A DNA stretch of 64,000 nt from Nepenthes gracilis (GCA_033239525.1 BSYO01000009.1:11553299-11617298), one strand, 5' to 3'. Numbered from the stretch's first letter, positions 33,712-48,069 are shown. A program made the numbers and translations. Notes: a model not told the origin generated them from the letters alone.

Positions 33712-34890
33712 ACATTTTCAAGAAAATAAAAGTGGCCACGAGGGTTATGAAAATCATGGAGGGATAGAGTTAGGGAGAATCAACAATTATTGGTGCAGTG
33801 GTGGTCAAGGCGAAGGAATATTAACAATGGGGGAGTTTGTTTCTCTAAAGAAAGTGTAAATTTTACTTTTTATGATTTATTTGATATTGATAGCACTGTT
33901 GTATTACTTTTTTTTAAAAAATTAAAAAGTCATAGTCATTTAATGTTGATTGAATAGAAAATTCCTCTATTAAAGGAGTGAAAATCCCAAGTGCAAAATA
34001 TTTTCTTTAGATATGTATCTCTTAATTCCACTTTGTACTCGTTCCCAATGCCCTTTGGGATTTATCAATGTTCCCGTATAATTGGAGAGCTTACTATTTT
34101 AAAATAGAGTTAGATTAAACTTCGATTATTTATAACGGTTCAATTAATATTGAACAGTTATATTTTTTTAAAAAAATAATATTAATTAATTATTTAATAT
34201 TAATTAAGTAGTTATATTTATAAAAAATAAATTAATCCCTTACTTTAAAATATGAAAACCCCAAATTCAAAATTTGGCATCTTTTAATTTCACTCCGTGC
34301 TCGTTCCTAAATGCCCTTGGGATTTCATCATCTGCCCTTCTCACCATCACACGTGTCAACCCCCCCTTATCGTTGTTAGTGTTCCTCGTCACGACACCGA
34401 ATCTCATGCTTGAATGTACCAGCAGGGCAGCCCAGTTGTCATATTCTGAACTATATACTTACAACTTTCCCATAAAACTTTATTGATTAAATCTTACCCT
34501 TCCTCCATTTTATATCAAATACCTCTCTTAAATTTGTCAGTTCAAGTTTAAATTGAATTAACTTTAGCTTTTGATTTTATCAATTCTATTGGACTTCACA
34601 ATAAAAATTTTGAAACTTTTAAAAAAGACTTTTTTATCAATATATATATATATATATATATATTAATTTTATCTCATTAATATAATTTTTTAAAAAATAT
34701 ATAAAGAGTCAGATGTTATTTTTCAATTTGGTTAAAAAAGAAAGTTAAAATGGAACACATAACAGAGAGATGTTATCTTACCTTTTAGGATTGAATCCTT
34801 ATGACCTATGGATTATTGATCTGAGTGGGATTAACTGGATATGCCCAAGATCAAAGAATATATAAATCCTGTGACAAATGTTTTTATGAT
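33712..34890. other. AT-rich spacer
   Basis: No gene. A roughly 60-bp phrase around 34010-34070 ('aattccactttgtactcgttccc...gccctttgggattt') recurs near 34290-34345. A (TA)n run of about 24 bases lies near 34640-34663. Confidence 0.45.
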
Positions 34891-34899
34891 GATCTTGAC

Positions 34900-37010
34900 A
34901 GTGACAATTTACTACACATGGCACATATGGGACAATGTTGATTTCAAATGAGGTTATATCTCTCTAATGTTCAAATTTAAATTTTATTATAATTATAATT
35001 AATAAAATTAAGATAATTAAAATTGATATTAAAAGAAAAAAAAATTAAATTAAAAATTAAAATTTAACCAAATTATATCGAGTTGATGGAAACCTAAATG
35101 ATATACAACGCGCGCTCATGCATGCGATGGACAATGAGATCAAACTTGATCGATACGTGATCATTGTCTAAATGGGTTTTCTAGTGTACCCATGCTTGAA
35201 GCATGCTTGAGGGGACACTCAAGTCAATTTCCCATAGGATCAATACTTCGATGCATGCCCTAGTGGCGTTCATAAATCACAGTATTTAGCTGTGGAACTT
35301 GTCACGTACCTAATGCATGCTTGAGCATCAATCGCCTATAAATATGAAGCCCAATTGACTTTTAATCATTTTCTACATAATTTTAAGAGATGAGAGAGAA
35401 GGAAAAGAGGAAAAGAGAGAAATAAAGAGAAAAAGCTAAAGAAACTCAAATACTTTTTTTCTTAATTATCTGAATATTTCTCATTTTAAATACTCATATA
35501 TGATATTATTTTATAGGTAACATATCTATATTTAACATATATATAAATTTCTCCTCATTCTTTTGTAAAAATATATAAAATTCATGTCTAAACATATTAT
35601 ATTGTATAACTCAACAGATTCCTATGGATTTTCCTTCATGCATGTCTAAAAATCTGATATAATTTTCTACATATTTGATTTTCATACACAATATTCCTTT
35701 ATGTTTAAAATTTTATGTACTGAAAATTCATATAATTGCCCTATATGTTTGCTAATGAGATGAAATGCTATAAGTTCCATAATATAGTTGATTGTCTGTA
35801 CTATCTTGCTAAGAATAGCTTAATTTAGCATTTTATTTTTTAAAATTTATCATATTTAAATTTTATAGAAAACTTAAGTATAGCATGTTAAAAATTGATA
35901 AAATTTTAAAGAAAAACTCTACAATAAGTTAAAAATTAAAAATATTTTTTTCATATTAAAAAAATATAAAAATTATGAAGTATTGTGTATAAGTTTTCAT
36001 AAGTATGAGTATCGAATTATTATAATAAGTTTAATGGGTAATATATTATGGTATGCCTTAATATATTATAATAGTAATTGAGGTTTGAGCCTATTACCCA
36101 CAGGTAAAAGCAGTGTTCAACCATATCTATATAGTTATATATATGACGGTCCACCTGTGAGCCTTAAATAGTAGTATATGACTTTTAATTGTATAAAAAT
36201 AAATATAAATCAAACTTTGATTATCCGCTCTTAAATAGTAGCATACTGGCCATTGATCCCTAAGAATCTGCATATTTGAGTATGATTTTGTAGTATGAAT
36301 TTAAATAAGAACATGATAAGAAAAATTAAAAAGCTAGTTATATGTTATCATGAAAATTCATGGCACTTCATTAAATTTGATGTATTATTCCTTTCAATAT
36401 ATTTTAATAAAAATTATATATTTAATTATGAAATTATATGTCTTTTTAAACTTTTAACTTACTTCTTATTTTTATTTTCACTAACCTCTTTAGATAAAAT
36501 ATTCAAATACTTGTAGAATGATTTGGATTGAAGGAAGATCAATTCGAAGGGATAGAATTAAAATTACTAAATGTTCAATGTTATATTTTAGTTTTTGAAT
36601 AGTGATTCAAGATATTTATGTTATTCAAATAATTGTTTATAAATTATGAGATGAATGTTGATTTATTTAGTATCTTGTGGATACAGTTTATGTTATTTAT
36701 GGTTATAAGTCATGGGATGTTAGTCATCCGACAATATGACAGCAGTAGAATCTTAGTTCAGTTAATTATGTATTCTGATTTTTATATGAATTAGACATAA
36801 TTTCTTACATATGATCCGACATCACAGTTTTATTGGTGTTGGAGCCACATAATGATGTAGCATTTTGGGTCATTTGCTTAAGTCATATTATTTTATTTTG
36901 ATCAATTGATATATCGATATAAAGTTTACATCCACGGTTAATTAAATTGATAATTGATAATGATTAATATCAATAATTATTAATGATAGGATTGAAATTT
37001 GGGACATAAC
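34900..37010 (+). repeat. Probable LTR of element G
   Basis: TATAAATA at 35337-35344 is followed by a purine-rich leader (35390-35450), as in the other gypsy LTRs here. The right end is about 37006 (GGGACA), with GGTATTAGAG, a tRNA-iMet primer-site-like sequence, at 37021. The left boundary is not seen. Confidence 0.45.
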
Positions 37011-38624
37011 CTCTCAAAGGGGTATTAGAGAAATTATAAGGAGAATATTTTATTTTGGTTTGAGGATCTAATGTAATTAACTATTTTGTGATAGGATTGA
37101 AAGATATTGTCAAGACAATGAGTAAACATTAAACCCAACTCTCCCCATGATTGGGAAGAAGTGTATTTGGCCATGATGGCCAGGATGACAAATGTGATGG
37201 AATCTAGGGCCTGAGGATCCCATAATCCATAGCTAGTGACAGCTAATCCAACAACAACTGCTTATAATCATTTAATCAATGAGAGGGTGCTAGAATTTAT
37301 TAATTATCCAAACCCCTACAAAGGTAGAGATTTAGATCAATCGGATCGAAAAATTTTTCATCATCATACGATACTCGGAGAAGGACAAGGTGATGTTTGC
37401 CTCCTATAAGTTGGAAGAAAAAGTAGACCATTGGTGGTTGATGAAAAAAATGAGATATGGGATTGGAGAATGAAGAGATTTCTTGGGATATATTTATAGA
37501 AGTTTTTATGGATAAGTATTTCTCGACGTGTCTACGGAAACAAAATGAAGATGAGTTTTCCCATTTGTGGTAAGAAAATCAAGTAGTGGTGGAGTATGAT
37601 GCTAAGTTCACAGAGTCTATCTGAATGCCCCTCATGTGGTTCATGATGAGACGAGGAAGGCGAGAAAAGTTTTACAATGCTTAAATAACGCAATTTGAAA
37701 GTAGGTTGTGATGCTAAAATTGAGGACTTATAGAAATGTGTTAGACCGAGTTCTTTTGTTTCAATGAGAGATAGAAAGAGAAGTTTTTTGAGAAGAAATC
37801 TGCCTACTGTGGAGGCCAAGGTTTGGGATTGATAGGATCTCATAAAAGATCAATGCCGGCAGACAAAGGGAAGAAAGGATCCGAAATCTAGGGTACACAG
37901 GTCCTCAATAATTAATACTCGTGTGCCCTCATTATAGAAAATCTCATGAAGGCCATGCTACAAGGTTTTGGGTGCATGTTTTAACTATGGCCAACTAAGA
38001 CATATGATCAAAAACTACCCTCATCCCTCAAGGCAAATGGCAAGGAAGCTAAGTACAGAATTCAGGAAGAGCATTCGCAGTGATGGCCTAAGATGTAAAT
38101 GCATCACTCATAGTGGTTGAAGATAAACCTATCATTTTTGAAACTTTAACTCATTTATTTTTAGATTTAGGGTCAACACATTCATTTGTGTCTCCCAAAT
38201 TTAACCGTTATTTATTGTCATCTCGAGGATTATGGACTTTTCATTGGTAGTGTCAACACCTATAGGATCACTTTTGATTACGGACATTATATGCCCTAGG
38301 TGTGTTATTTAGGTCAATGGTTTAGAGTTGGTAGTAAATTTAATTTTGTTAAATATGCATGATTTTGATATAATCTTAAAAATAAATTGGCTAGTTAGTT
38401 ATCATGTTAATATAGATTGATTTCATAAGATGATATATTTTGTGATTTTAGAATATGAATCATTTTATTTTCAAATAGTAATATATAAACAATCCCCATA
38501 CATGATTTCGACATTACATGTTTTCCATTTGATGAAAAATAGATGCCAAGCTTATTTGGCTTATATAAGCATGATTAGGAGTTATAGTGTGCCAATAGGT
38601 ATGAACTCCTACAAAATATTTAGA
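37011..38624 (+). pseudogene. Element G: gypsy gag-protease remnant
   Basis: Across several frames: VYLAMMARMTNVMES (gag start, about 37150), KVMFASYKLEEKVDHWWLMKK (capsid-like core near 37380-37450), and further on a retroviral-type protease core FLDLGSTHSFVSPKF (about 38160-38200), where the family has D-S/L-G-x-T/S-H-S-F. The protease-to-reverse-transcriptase linker follows (INWLVSYH...) and the element ends abruptly near 38624, where an inverted LTR of element D starts. Many stops; inactive. Confidence 0.7.
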
Positions 38625-40925
38625 GGGTAAGAAAATAAAAGAAAGTTAGTTAAGTATTCAATAAGATATAATACATACAAAGATATGTATATTATATTGA
38701 AAATAGATCGTAGAAAGAATAGGAGTCATGATGCATGTCTAAAAATACATATATTCACAAAATATTTTTATGATGTATTCAATTTCTTTATCTTGTACTT
38801 TCTCTACTTGATTGTCGGTACTTTTAAACTTACATAACTTGAGGAATTAAGGCAATTAGGCTTTACCAACTAATAGAATGGACAATTGAAAAAATGATTG
38901 TATTCACTCCATATAATTTAATGCCTTTACTTTCTTATTACACCCTGAAGTGGGTGGTACATACATAATTATACCCACTAAACAAAGCCAAAAATTTACC
39001 CTTATTCCTCCGTAGTGTTAGGGGCAATCCTCGATTACCACTATAAATGCTAAAACATGTTAGGGAATATTACTCTCTAAATAAATCATTGGTCTTGTTT
39101 GTTAGTTCTATTAAATTATTTGTGAAAGCTCTTATACTACTCTTAATTTTTTTTAATTTTTATCATTTTTGAGAAAAATAATCATACTTCTTAATATCCT
39201 ATAAGATTCCATTTATACTTAAAATCGGCATATACATATGTACTAAAATTATAATAATATATAGCATGAAAATAAGGTCTTATAATTTTTATATGTGATG
39301 GTATAATTAAATAAATAATATAAACCTTCGGTCTCGAGTTCATCAACCAGTTTACTTATCGGTTCATCACAACTTTTCTAATCGGTTCATATGTGCAGCT
39401 GTTGACTCACTTATAAAACAATATCCGATTTTCATATCGGTTCAGCATCAAGTTCACTAACATAAGAACACATATGTGCAACTACCAACTTACTTCTTAT
39501 ACACTATCCGATTTTAACATCGGTTCAGCAAAATTTTCCAGCCGGTTTATATTAGCATATAAACACATGTGTGCAATTGGGTTTATCAACCAATTTATTA
39601 ACCAGTTCTTCAAAATTTTGCCACCGCTTCATATTAAATATAAACACATGCGTATAATTGCCGGCTCAACTCTTATGTATTATCCAGTTTTTACACTGGT
39701 TCAGCGGCCAGTTCACCATATAAATTTTTACCTATTGCCTTTCTAGAATTAGCACATTATATTGGATCGGTTCAGGTAAATTTTTAAATATTTTTCTTAC
39801 CCGGTTCAACATTATATGTTGATTTTTCTGATGCCAAAATTTACATCTTGCTGGTTCAGTAATATGGTAACTTGCATGGATTGAATCGGTTAGTTTTTGG
39901 GAAGGGATTTTTGCACCAATATCACGGCATGTTAGCCGGTTCATTAAAATTTCTAAACTAATTTTTGTAAGTGTTGAACTAGCTAAAATCCTTAAGAAAA
40001 ACTCGATAATTCAACAGTGGGCATTCAGCCGATTCAAGGTTCCAAACTGATTTTTATACACATTGAACCGGCCAAATTTATAAAGAAGAACTTTAGTACA
40101 GCAATATGATGAATTAACCAACTCAATAAAGCTTCTAAATTAAATTTTCATGGGATGAATTTGAAAATTAGCCAATTGTGTCCTCTATGCATTTTCTCCT
40201 ATTCTACATGTCTAAAAATTAGAATAAACTTGAAGACAACAAGAAGAATTAATCAACAAATGAAGAAAGTTAAGTGTTCTTGCCCGGTGCAACAAAACCG
40301 TCCATCTCGCTTTTCTCCTATTCTACATGATACTTTTCAATAGTTACAACTAATCTTGATATTAAGTATTGAGATTCAATCAACACTTGAGGACAGTTGT
40401 AAACAAGAAAGAATTAATCAAACAAATGAAGAAACTTAGTTAACTTGTTCTTTGACTTAGCCATGTGAATAAATAAAATTTAATCTGCTACAAAACCGGG
40501 TCCTATGGCTCTCTTTTCTTCCTTTCTTTTTTTCGGTTACTCCCTCTTTTACTCTTCCATGTTTTCCTCTTCCTTACACTAATCTTAATATATTTGAGGA
40601 AAGATTGAGCTGACATATTACTCAATTCATTGTACTACTGCCAACTATAAATTTTGCTCCCAAAATTTGATTAGGCTGTCTAAAAATCAACTCTTAATTC
40701 AAGTGATTCATTTTCTAAACTTAGCTGACTTGTTGCCTTGTAAATTAGTCACGTGTTAAAGTGTTATTGGTTCCTAAAATCAGCTAATGTTGCTGCTTGC
40801 TTAAGCCCCTAGGTGTGTGTTCCACTCGCTCTTTATTTTCCTAAAATTATTGCTCCTAAATTAGCTGATGTGTCTAAGTGTTACTGTTCCATTCTCCTAA
40901 ATTTGTCGAAATGAGCCATTTACAG
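38625..40925 (-). repeat. 3' LTR of element D (truncated)
   Basis: Aligns with 49935-52005 plus 58452-58560, sharing the CCGGTTCA-rich middle (about 39320-40080) and the phrase 'tgctcctaaattagctgatgtgtctaagtg'. Both ends are cut: it lacks the first part of the LTR next to the integrase remnant, and it ends against element G. Confidence 0.75.
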
Positions 40926-41440
40926 CTTGGAATTGATAGTTGTTGTAATAAGCCACATGGCTTCTTCTGCTTAGCCTTTAATTGCTAGCAAATAAGACAC
41001 CTTCCCACAAATGCCATAATTGTTTTCTCATATTTCTCCACTAAAATGTCTTTCTCAGGTCTTAGTATATTTTGTTGATTCTAGGATAAATAATATACCA
41101 AGAGCGATGAGTTTCTTTCATAATTTCTTCCTTTAGCTCTTTATCAACAAGTACATATAATTTGTCTTGAAACTCATGACTCCATCGGTGCGAATATTAA
41201 AATTAGCTCTGAAGTCTCGATTTAGATCCCCAACAATATTTATAAGAAATGGATTGTTCACTTTTTCTCCTTAATCTTCTTTTGTATTTTTGGTTAAACT
41301 TGAAGATATGCTAACATCATCTAGTTACCCTAAACATATCACTGGATATCGCATTGTTTCATACTTTCTAGGATTTTCATTTCCTTAATCTGTAGTCACT
41401 CCATGAAACTCGTCCAGCGACTCAAGGCATGTGTTACTAC
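40926..41440 (-). pseudogene. Integrase zinc-binding remnant of element D
   Basis: The minus strand shows KLYVLVDKELKEEIMKETHR, YIIYPRINKIY and DLRKTF, then after frame changes FVGRCLIC and LKAKQKKPCGLL. This matches the H-H-C-C N-terminal domain of gypsy integrases. The catalytic core that should follow is deleted; the LTR begins instead. Confidence 0.65.
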
Positions 41441-42345
41441 ATTAGCTTTCTTAGGTTGACATTGAACCTCGCATTCATAGTCCTTTAGAAAATAAATCCA
41501 TCTCCTCTACATCATATTTAGCTCTTTCTGTGAAAATAAATATTTGAGACTTTTGTGGTCGAATATACTAAGAATTTCTCTCCATATAAATAATGTTGCC
41601 ATATTTTCAGTGCAAAGACCACGACAGCCAATTCTAGATCATGGGTCAAATAGTTTTTTTCAAAACTTTCAATTGTCTGGACCCATAGGCAACAACCTTC
41701 TCATGCTGCATTAAGACAACCTAATCTGGTCTTAGATGTGTCATAATAAACCACAAATCCACCAGACCCTTCAGGAATGGTCAAAATTGGAACGATTGTT
41801 AATCGATCCTTTAATTCTTGGAAACTCTGTTTATATTCCTTTATCCAATCAAATCTGGCCTCCTTTTTTATCAGTTGGGTCAAAGGCATAATAATTTTGA
41901 AAAACTTTTTCATGAACCTTTGATAATAACCGACTATGCCTAGGAAAATTCAAATTTTGATCACCATCGTAGGTCTACTCCAACTAGAAACTGCTCAACC
42001 CTTTTTAAATCAACCAAAATCCCTCCATTTGAGATTACATTGCCCCAATAACACTACTTCCTCGAGTCAGAATACGTATTTCTTCAATTTTGTAAATAAT
42101 TTCTTCTTCTGAAGAGTTTGAAACACAATTCTTAAATATACCTTGTACTCTTCATAACTCTTTGAGTAGATTAGGATATCATCAATAAATGCGACTATAA
42201 ATATATCCAAATAAGACCGGAATATCCGATTCATTAAATTCATGAAAACTGTAGGAGCATTGGTCAGTCTAATTGACATGACTACGAATTTATAATGGCC
42301 GTACCTTGTTCAGAAGGCGTCTTAGGCACATTGTCTTGCCTAACA
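41441..42345 (-). pseudogene. Reverse transcriptase C-part and RNase H-like region of element D
   Basis: RQDNVPKT and [15 protein letters not shown] residues across frame changes lead into [16 protein letters not shown] and the catalytic [10 protein letters not shown] motif near 42180. Then MPLTQLIKKEARFDWIKE and the TIPEGSGGFVVYYDTSK start of the RNase H region (41760) follow, then [10 protein letters not shown] (41660). The first half of the domain lies at 44830-45465, beyond a solo LTR. Confidence 0.85.
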
Positions 42346-44829
42346 TGTGACGGAACGGATTTTTTTTTAATTCCGTCATTCATAACACAATTGAAAACCT
42401 AAACCAATTAGGTGCAACACAAGATCACAGATGCCATCTAGGACCCATATACTTTTAATCATAATAAGTATAGCGGAAGTTATTCTAACACTTGCGGAAG
42501 CATTCATATTCATTCCAAAATATTTATTTTCGAGTACATAGCAAAAAATGTTTAACCATGGAAGTCCATCAAGTCATTATAATAATATTTCTCCAAAATA
42601 AGCTTCTGAGGTCTTTAATAATCCTTCAGACAAGCTCTAATTACTCCAACTCATCAGGCACAAACTCTAAAGCTTCATCTATAGGGGAAAAATATAAAAC
42701 AGTGAGTCGAGACCCAGCAAGGTACATACATATGAACTGTAAAACGGTTATACTCAAACGATCATATAACTATGTAGAACCAGAATGTTTAATCAAACAT
42801 CGTCTGGAAAAACAGTAAAGACATACTATAACGATATTAAATCTCATACTTCATAAATCATTACACTATAGACTGTAAAACAATAACTATAAACTTTACT
42901 GATGCATGGTAAAACTGAAAACCATACTCCATACTGTTCATTGTCATCATTTCACTGTATATGATTTGTTACTGTATACGATTCATTATCATCTTTTCAT
43001 CAGATGATACTCTATTATCTTTTCACTGTATACGATTTATTATAATCTTTTCACTGTACCATACATTTTCATCTTTTATTGCGACATATCTTAACAATTT
43101 CAGACCCTGCCAGTGTACCCTACTAGCTGAGGGGGCGAATGATCGATGATAGATTGTGTTCAGTCCACACAATCTAATGCCTATCATGTCATATATATCT
43201 CATACCGAGGAATATCTGTACTGTGTGCCACCCGAAGGTCGGCCTATGTTCCTCTGGCTTAACGCCCTTGAGGACATGGCGGACCATGAATCGCTCCGTG
43301 GACAGAGCTATCCTCGATTACCACCGAAAAGTCCTAAGGCATGCCGGAGAACCTATCTGGACTTAGTCAGTCCTGGGTCCTAAAATAGCTGTAACGAAAA
43401 CCATTTCTTTATCGAAAACCCATTTTTAAAATCAAACTTTCATAATTTATCTTCAGCTATCTTTAAGTATACATGAAAATTTTCTCGGTACCGGTACATA
43501 TTTTCTGAAACAATTATACTTAGGGTCGGCTTAGATTTTTATCAAGGAAGGGCCGGAGCTCTTTTCTCGTTAGGGGAGCCGATTTCATTTTCAGTATAAA
43601 GCTGTGATTCATTTTCAGTACAAAAAGCCGAAGTTTCATAAATTCGAAGTGCTATTTACTGAAGGGCGGAGTTCTTTTTCTTAAAACGGATGGAGTACTT
43701 TTTCTTCAAATTGGCAGATAATCGTACTTCAAGCAGGATAAAATCTAACATCATGAGTGTCAATGTTTCTTTTAAGCATGCGATTAACAAAACCAACATA
43801 ACTGCATAAGAATATCAGATATACTTGCTTCGAGAACATGCATAATCTTAAAAACAGTGGTGAGTACTTTTGAACTTAAAAACGGAGAGTGCATTTACAA
43901 ACATTCTTAAATCCGAATTTAAAGAGAGTGGCATCCGAGGTATACTTGCAATATTCTTAAAACATGAATTTTAAAAGCAGCGTCCGAAGTACACTTGCCT
44001 GACGGGCTGTCTTAAAATTCTTTCCTCCTTGCCTGACAGTCAGTTTTTACCGTCTTGGAGCTCTCTCCTTCACTCCCTTCTCTCGGCTCATATTTTTGCC
44101 CCAACTTCAACACTCGTTGCCGGTATTTATAGAGGAGGAGTTGGGTGGAGTAAGTAGGGCAGGGAACTTACTTCGGTACTTTTTTTCTTAGAGGGTAGGT
44201 GGGGTAACTAGATTAGTTTACCTACTCCATTTGGTCGCTGCTTAGTTGAATTCTGACTAAACCCTAAAGTTTTATTTTTGTCTTTAGTTGTATTAATTTA
44301 TTCCGGCCAACTGTTCCTTATTTATTGACAATGTTGTCGGTTTCAATTTTTGTAAACCCTTCAAGAAATCCGGTCAACTCTTCAATTCCGGTCAACATCT
44401 CCAAATCCGGTGAACTCTTCCAATCCTGTCAATATCTTTGAATCCGGTCAACTTCTTATTATTCACTCCGTCTATCACCTTTTTATAAACTTTGGATTTC
44501 TTCTCCACAATTCTACCAACACACAAAACCACTCCGGACTTCAAGGCCACTTCGGCCTCTCTTCACACAATTCACTCCGGTCATTTCATGAAGTGCTCCG
44601 GCCTTCAGTGGCTTCAAGAGACCAAGAAGGCAACTCCGGTCTCCAAGTGGCGCAAACCACTTCCGGCCTTAAATCACTCCGGCATCATGGGACACAAAAT
44701 GATTCCTTCTTTCATGAATCACTCCGGCCTCATGAAATCACTCCAGATTTCATCCTTATCAAAATACTCTAGCATTAAGTTGGGATATTTTCTTCCGATT
44801 TTTAGGCTTTTTGATTTTGGGAACTCACA
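42346..44829 (-). mobile_element. Solo LTR 1, inserted in the reverse transcriptase of element D
   Basis: On the minus strand it starts TGTGAGTTCCC and ends CCGTCACA, 2484 bp. The flanks are taaca (42341-42345) and taacc (44830-44834), one mismatch. The coding reading resumes as LRV|RQDNVPKT when it is skipped. A TATAAATA box near 44130 (minus strand) marks its orientation. No coding domain inside. Two internal repeat zones: 42930-43080 and 44340-44460 (CCGGTCAAC-type units). Confidence 0.82.
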
Positions 44830-45465
44830 TAACCCGCAGTTGATGGTATCCTGATTGAATATCGATCTTTAAAAATACTTGAGTTCCTTGCAACTGGTCC
44901 AATAGGTCATTGATTCGTGGCAACGGATATTTGTTCTTAATTGTAATCTTATTTAACTCACGATAATCAATATATAGTTGCAAAGTTCCGTCTTTCTTCT
45001 TCACAAATAATACTAGTACGCCCTAAGGAGACACATTGGGTCTAATAAAACCTTTCTCTAATTACTCCTACAACTGTTATTTTAGTTTCTTTAATTCTGC
45101 AGGCACCATTCTATACGATGCCTTCAAAATAGGACCTGATCCTGGTACGAGCTCAATTTTAAATTCAATTTTCTGGTGTGGTGGTAAGCCAGACAATACT
45201 TTTAAAAAAACATCTCCAAATTCACACACCATTGGTATGTCATTTGCTAGTACATCATGGCTCCCAATGATGCTGGTGTAAACTAAATAGGCTTGACATC
45301 CATTTTTGAATCAAATGTCAAGCATGTAAAGCCAAAATTAGACAAGGCCTCTTCTTGCACTTTTCTCCTTGAATGTGAAATGCCTCATATCTCAGAATAG
45401 CAAAGTGAACTTGTTTATGAAAACAATCAATACTGGCACGATTATTCGTTCACCAATCTATGCCT
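44830..45465 (-). pseudogene. Protease linker and first part of reverse transcriptase of element D
   Basis: The minus strand reads [88 protein letters not shown] and [13 protein letters not shown]. This is the standard opening of a gypsy reverse transcriptase. A few stops occur. It ends exactly at the solo LTR boundary. Confidence 0.88.
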
Positions 45466-45470
45466 AATAT

Positions 45471-48064
45471 TGTAATATCCCGGATTTTATTTGGACCAAT
45501 TTAATATCAATTGTGATTTTGGGTATGATAAAAATTAATTAGATATTATGAAATTTGAATTGACATTTGGATCAGTCGGGATGACACCCGAAGTGCGCCT
45601 GCATTATCACTCGAATATCGATTGGATTTTGGAATAAATGAAAACTAAAATAGAATATATATATATATATATATAATATTATTATTATATTATATATTAT
45701 ATATATATATAATTAAAAATGAAAAAAAAGGAAAATAAGAAGATAATGATTGGAAAAAAAAAGAAAAAAAAAAAAGAGAAGATGAAAGAGGAGATAAGGA
45801 TGAAGTAGAGGGGATCGGGGAGAGAGAAATGAGGTGAGAGAGGGAGCTAGTTTCGGGTTCGCAGTGGAGGAGGAAGAAGAGAGGAGGGAGGCGGCCGGAG
45901 ACGGCGGCGTGCGGAGAGGATGGCACGGTGCCGGTGGTGGTCGGCGGCGGCCTGTGGTGGTCATCGGTGGGTGTGGAGTGGGTTGCGCGGTGGTGGAGCG
46001 ATGGGATGTCGCGCAGGGAGTATCAGCGGCCATGTAACGGCATCGGCGCCGACGACGCGACACCGGGCTGGCCGGCGTGGCCTTTCAAAGTGGTGGTTGT
46101 TTGGCGTGGCGTCATCGTTGAGCAGCGGCAGCAGTGGCGTAAGAAGCCGCGTGAGAGAGAGAGAATGGAGCTCGGAGAGGACGGGGCTGTTGTGGCGATG
46201 GATGGCGGCGCAGAGCTGTCACGACGGAGGTCGACGTGGCCAATGGTGGTTCACGGTGACCAGGGCGATGCCATGGGTGAGCAGCAAGGAAGCCGTGCAG
46301 AGGAGAGAGAAATCGGCTGGGCAAGGGTAACGTGCGGCAGCGGGCACGGCAGAGAGAGAAAGTGCCGATTCGGATACTTCGGGATATCCTTTCTTCAGAT
46401 CTGTAAAGTATGAGGTCCAGGCAAGTATCTGTAAACCCCCTCTTTGGTCTAATTTAATTTCTGATATATTTTGAATACTATTTGGAATTTTTACTAACAT
46501 GCATGAATTTTTGGTACACCCATTTAGTTTTTCTGGACATGCATGTGTAGTTCATTGGATATTTTGGGGATTATTGGACTGGGTTTTATGATTTTGAAGA
46601 GTTTAATATTTTTCTAAAAGTCTGAATAATTTATTGGACACTGTATATTTTTATATTAATATATTTGTATAAAAAATGATGAGCACGAAACTTTGCATTG
46701 GTCAAAATACATGCACGTGCTTGATTGTGGTCACTACATTTGGATTTGGATTATTGGACTTTGGCCGGCTCTCACGGGAGATTTATTTGAAAATCCCTTT
46801 TCCGGCGGAGAAAGGCTTGGAGTAGTGACCCTTCCCATTTGGACAATTTGATTTGACCTTAGAATATATTCGGACGTCCTAATATATCTGACAAACTTAA
46901 GGAATGCACCCAAAGCCGCGGGTGGCAAAATATAGTGAGCAACCTTATCTATGGGTACACAGTACATGGATTTTGGCCTAAGGTTACCGGGATTATGTGT
47001 AACCCTTTCTCAAACTAGTCTTTAAATAATGAGAACCCAACTTTGGTGCATAATTTATATTTTTGTATTAATTGGTATTGGACTTTGGTTTAGATATGGA
47101 TTTTTGGACTTGGATTTGAGTTCGTCAATTTTTGCCTATAATTGGGCTTGGTATGTCTCGTACTAAAGATTTTGATTATATGTTTAGATCCGGACCTTTG
47201 GAATATCTGTCACGGTCGCTTGGGCCACAAGACGTTATCGATCATCCTATTATCGATTTCGAGATCACAAGCTGATCGGGCATTGGACTTGGACTCGAAC
47301 TTGGATTTGGACTCGGATCGACATCGATTTTGGAATTGGTTCGGATCACCTCTATTTTGGTTATATATATATATATATATGTCCCGACGAGGACTATTTT
47401 TAAAATTTGGACATTTGTTTGGATTTGGATAATTGATTTGAGTACGAGACTACCATTAGATTTTTAAATTTGGATATTGGATTTCGGTTGAATTTGTGTT
47501 ATCGGTGATTTGGATTTATTTTGAAATTTGATTGGATTTTCAACCATTTGCCATTCCCTCTGATTTATTGGACTTCTTTTGACTAAATATGATACTTCAC
47601 CGGGCATTAGGCTCATTTTTCTGCTTTTGTCCCTTGAGTAGAAGGTTCGGATGCGAAGACAGAGAGTACATATATGATCGGGTCGATATTCGTCCGATTT
47701 GGTGAGTTTCAGTTTTATTATGGTTCACATTGATATTTGATGTATTTGGATTATGGAATTGGCCGGATATATGCTTATTGTTATATGATGGAAATAGTTG
47801 AATATTTTGTTATGTTTGATTGTGATTTTTGGGTCGGATTATTACCTCCCTTACGATGATTATAGAGCAGGTCACATTAATATTGTTCGGACAGTTGTTC
47901 AATAAGGTCCTATGAGGATTTTAATTTTGTTGAGTGTATATTTTGATTTGTCACACCCGAATTTTAGGACTTAGTATTATTGGATTTAAAATTATTTGAG
48001 ATTTTAGATTTTAGAAATTATAAATAATTATTTAAATTGACCTGCTTGGTTCGGGTTCGTGACA
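45471..48064 (+). mobile_element. Solo LTR 2, inserted between protease and reverse transcriptase of element D
   Basis: Starts TGTAATATCCCGG and ends GGTTCGTGACA, 2594 bp, flanked by aatat on both sides (45466-45470 and 48065-48069). Both termini resemble the LTR of element E (TGTAATACCC...GGATTCGTGACA), so it belongs to that gypsy family. It contains a (TA)n/ATT tract (45658-45712), a purine-rich leader and a GC-rich stretch (45880-46350) whose long overlapping frames are not genes. Confidence 0.88.
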
Positions 48065-48069
48065 AATAT

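Noticed and set aside
45834..46413. Several long overlapping open frames on both strands in a GC-rich stretch
   Set aside because: They lie inside solo LTR 2, overlap in four or more frames, are dominated by Arg, Gly, Trp, Pro and Ser from GC bias, and contain no domain.
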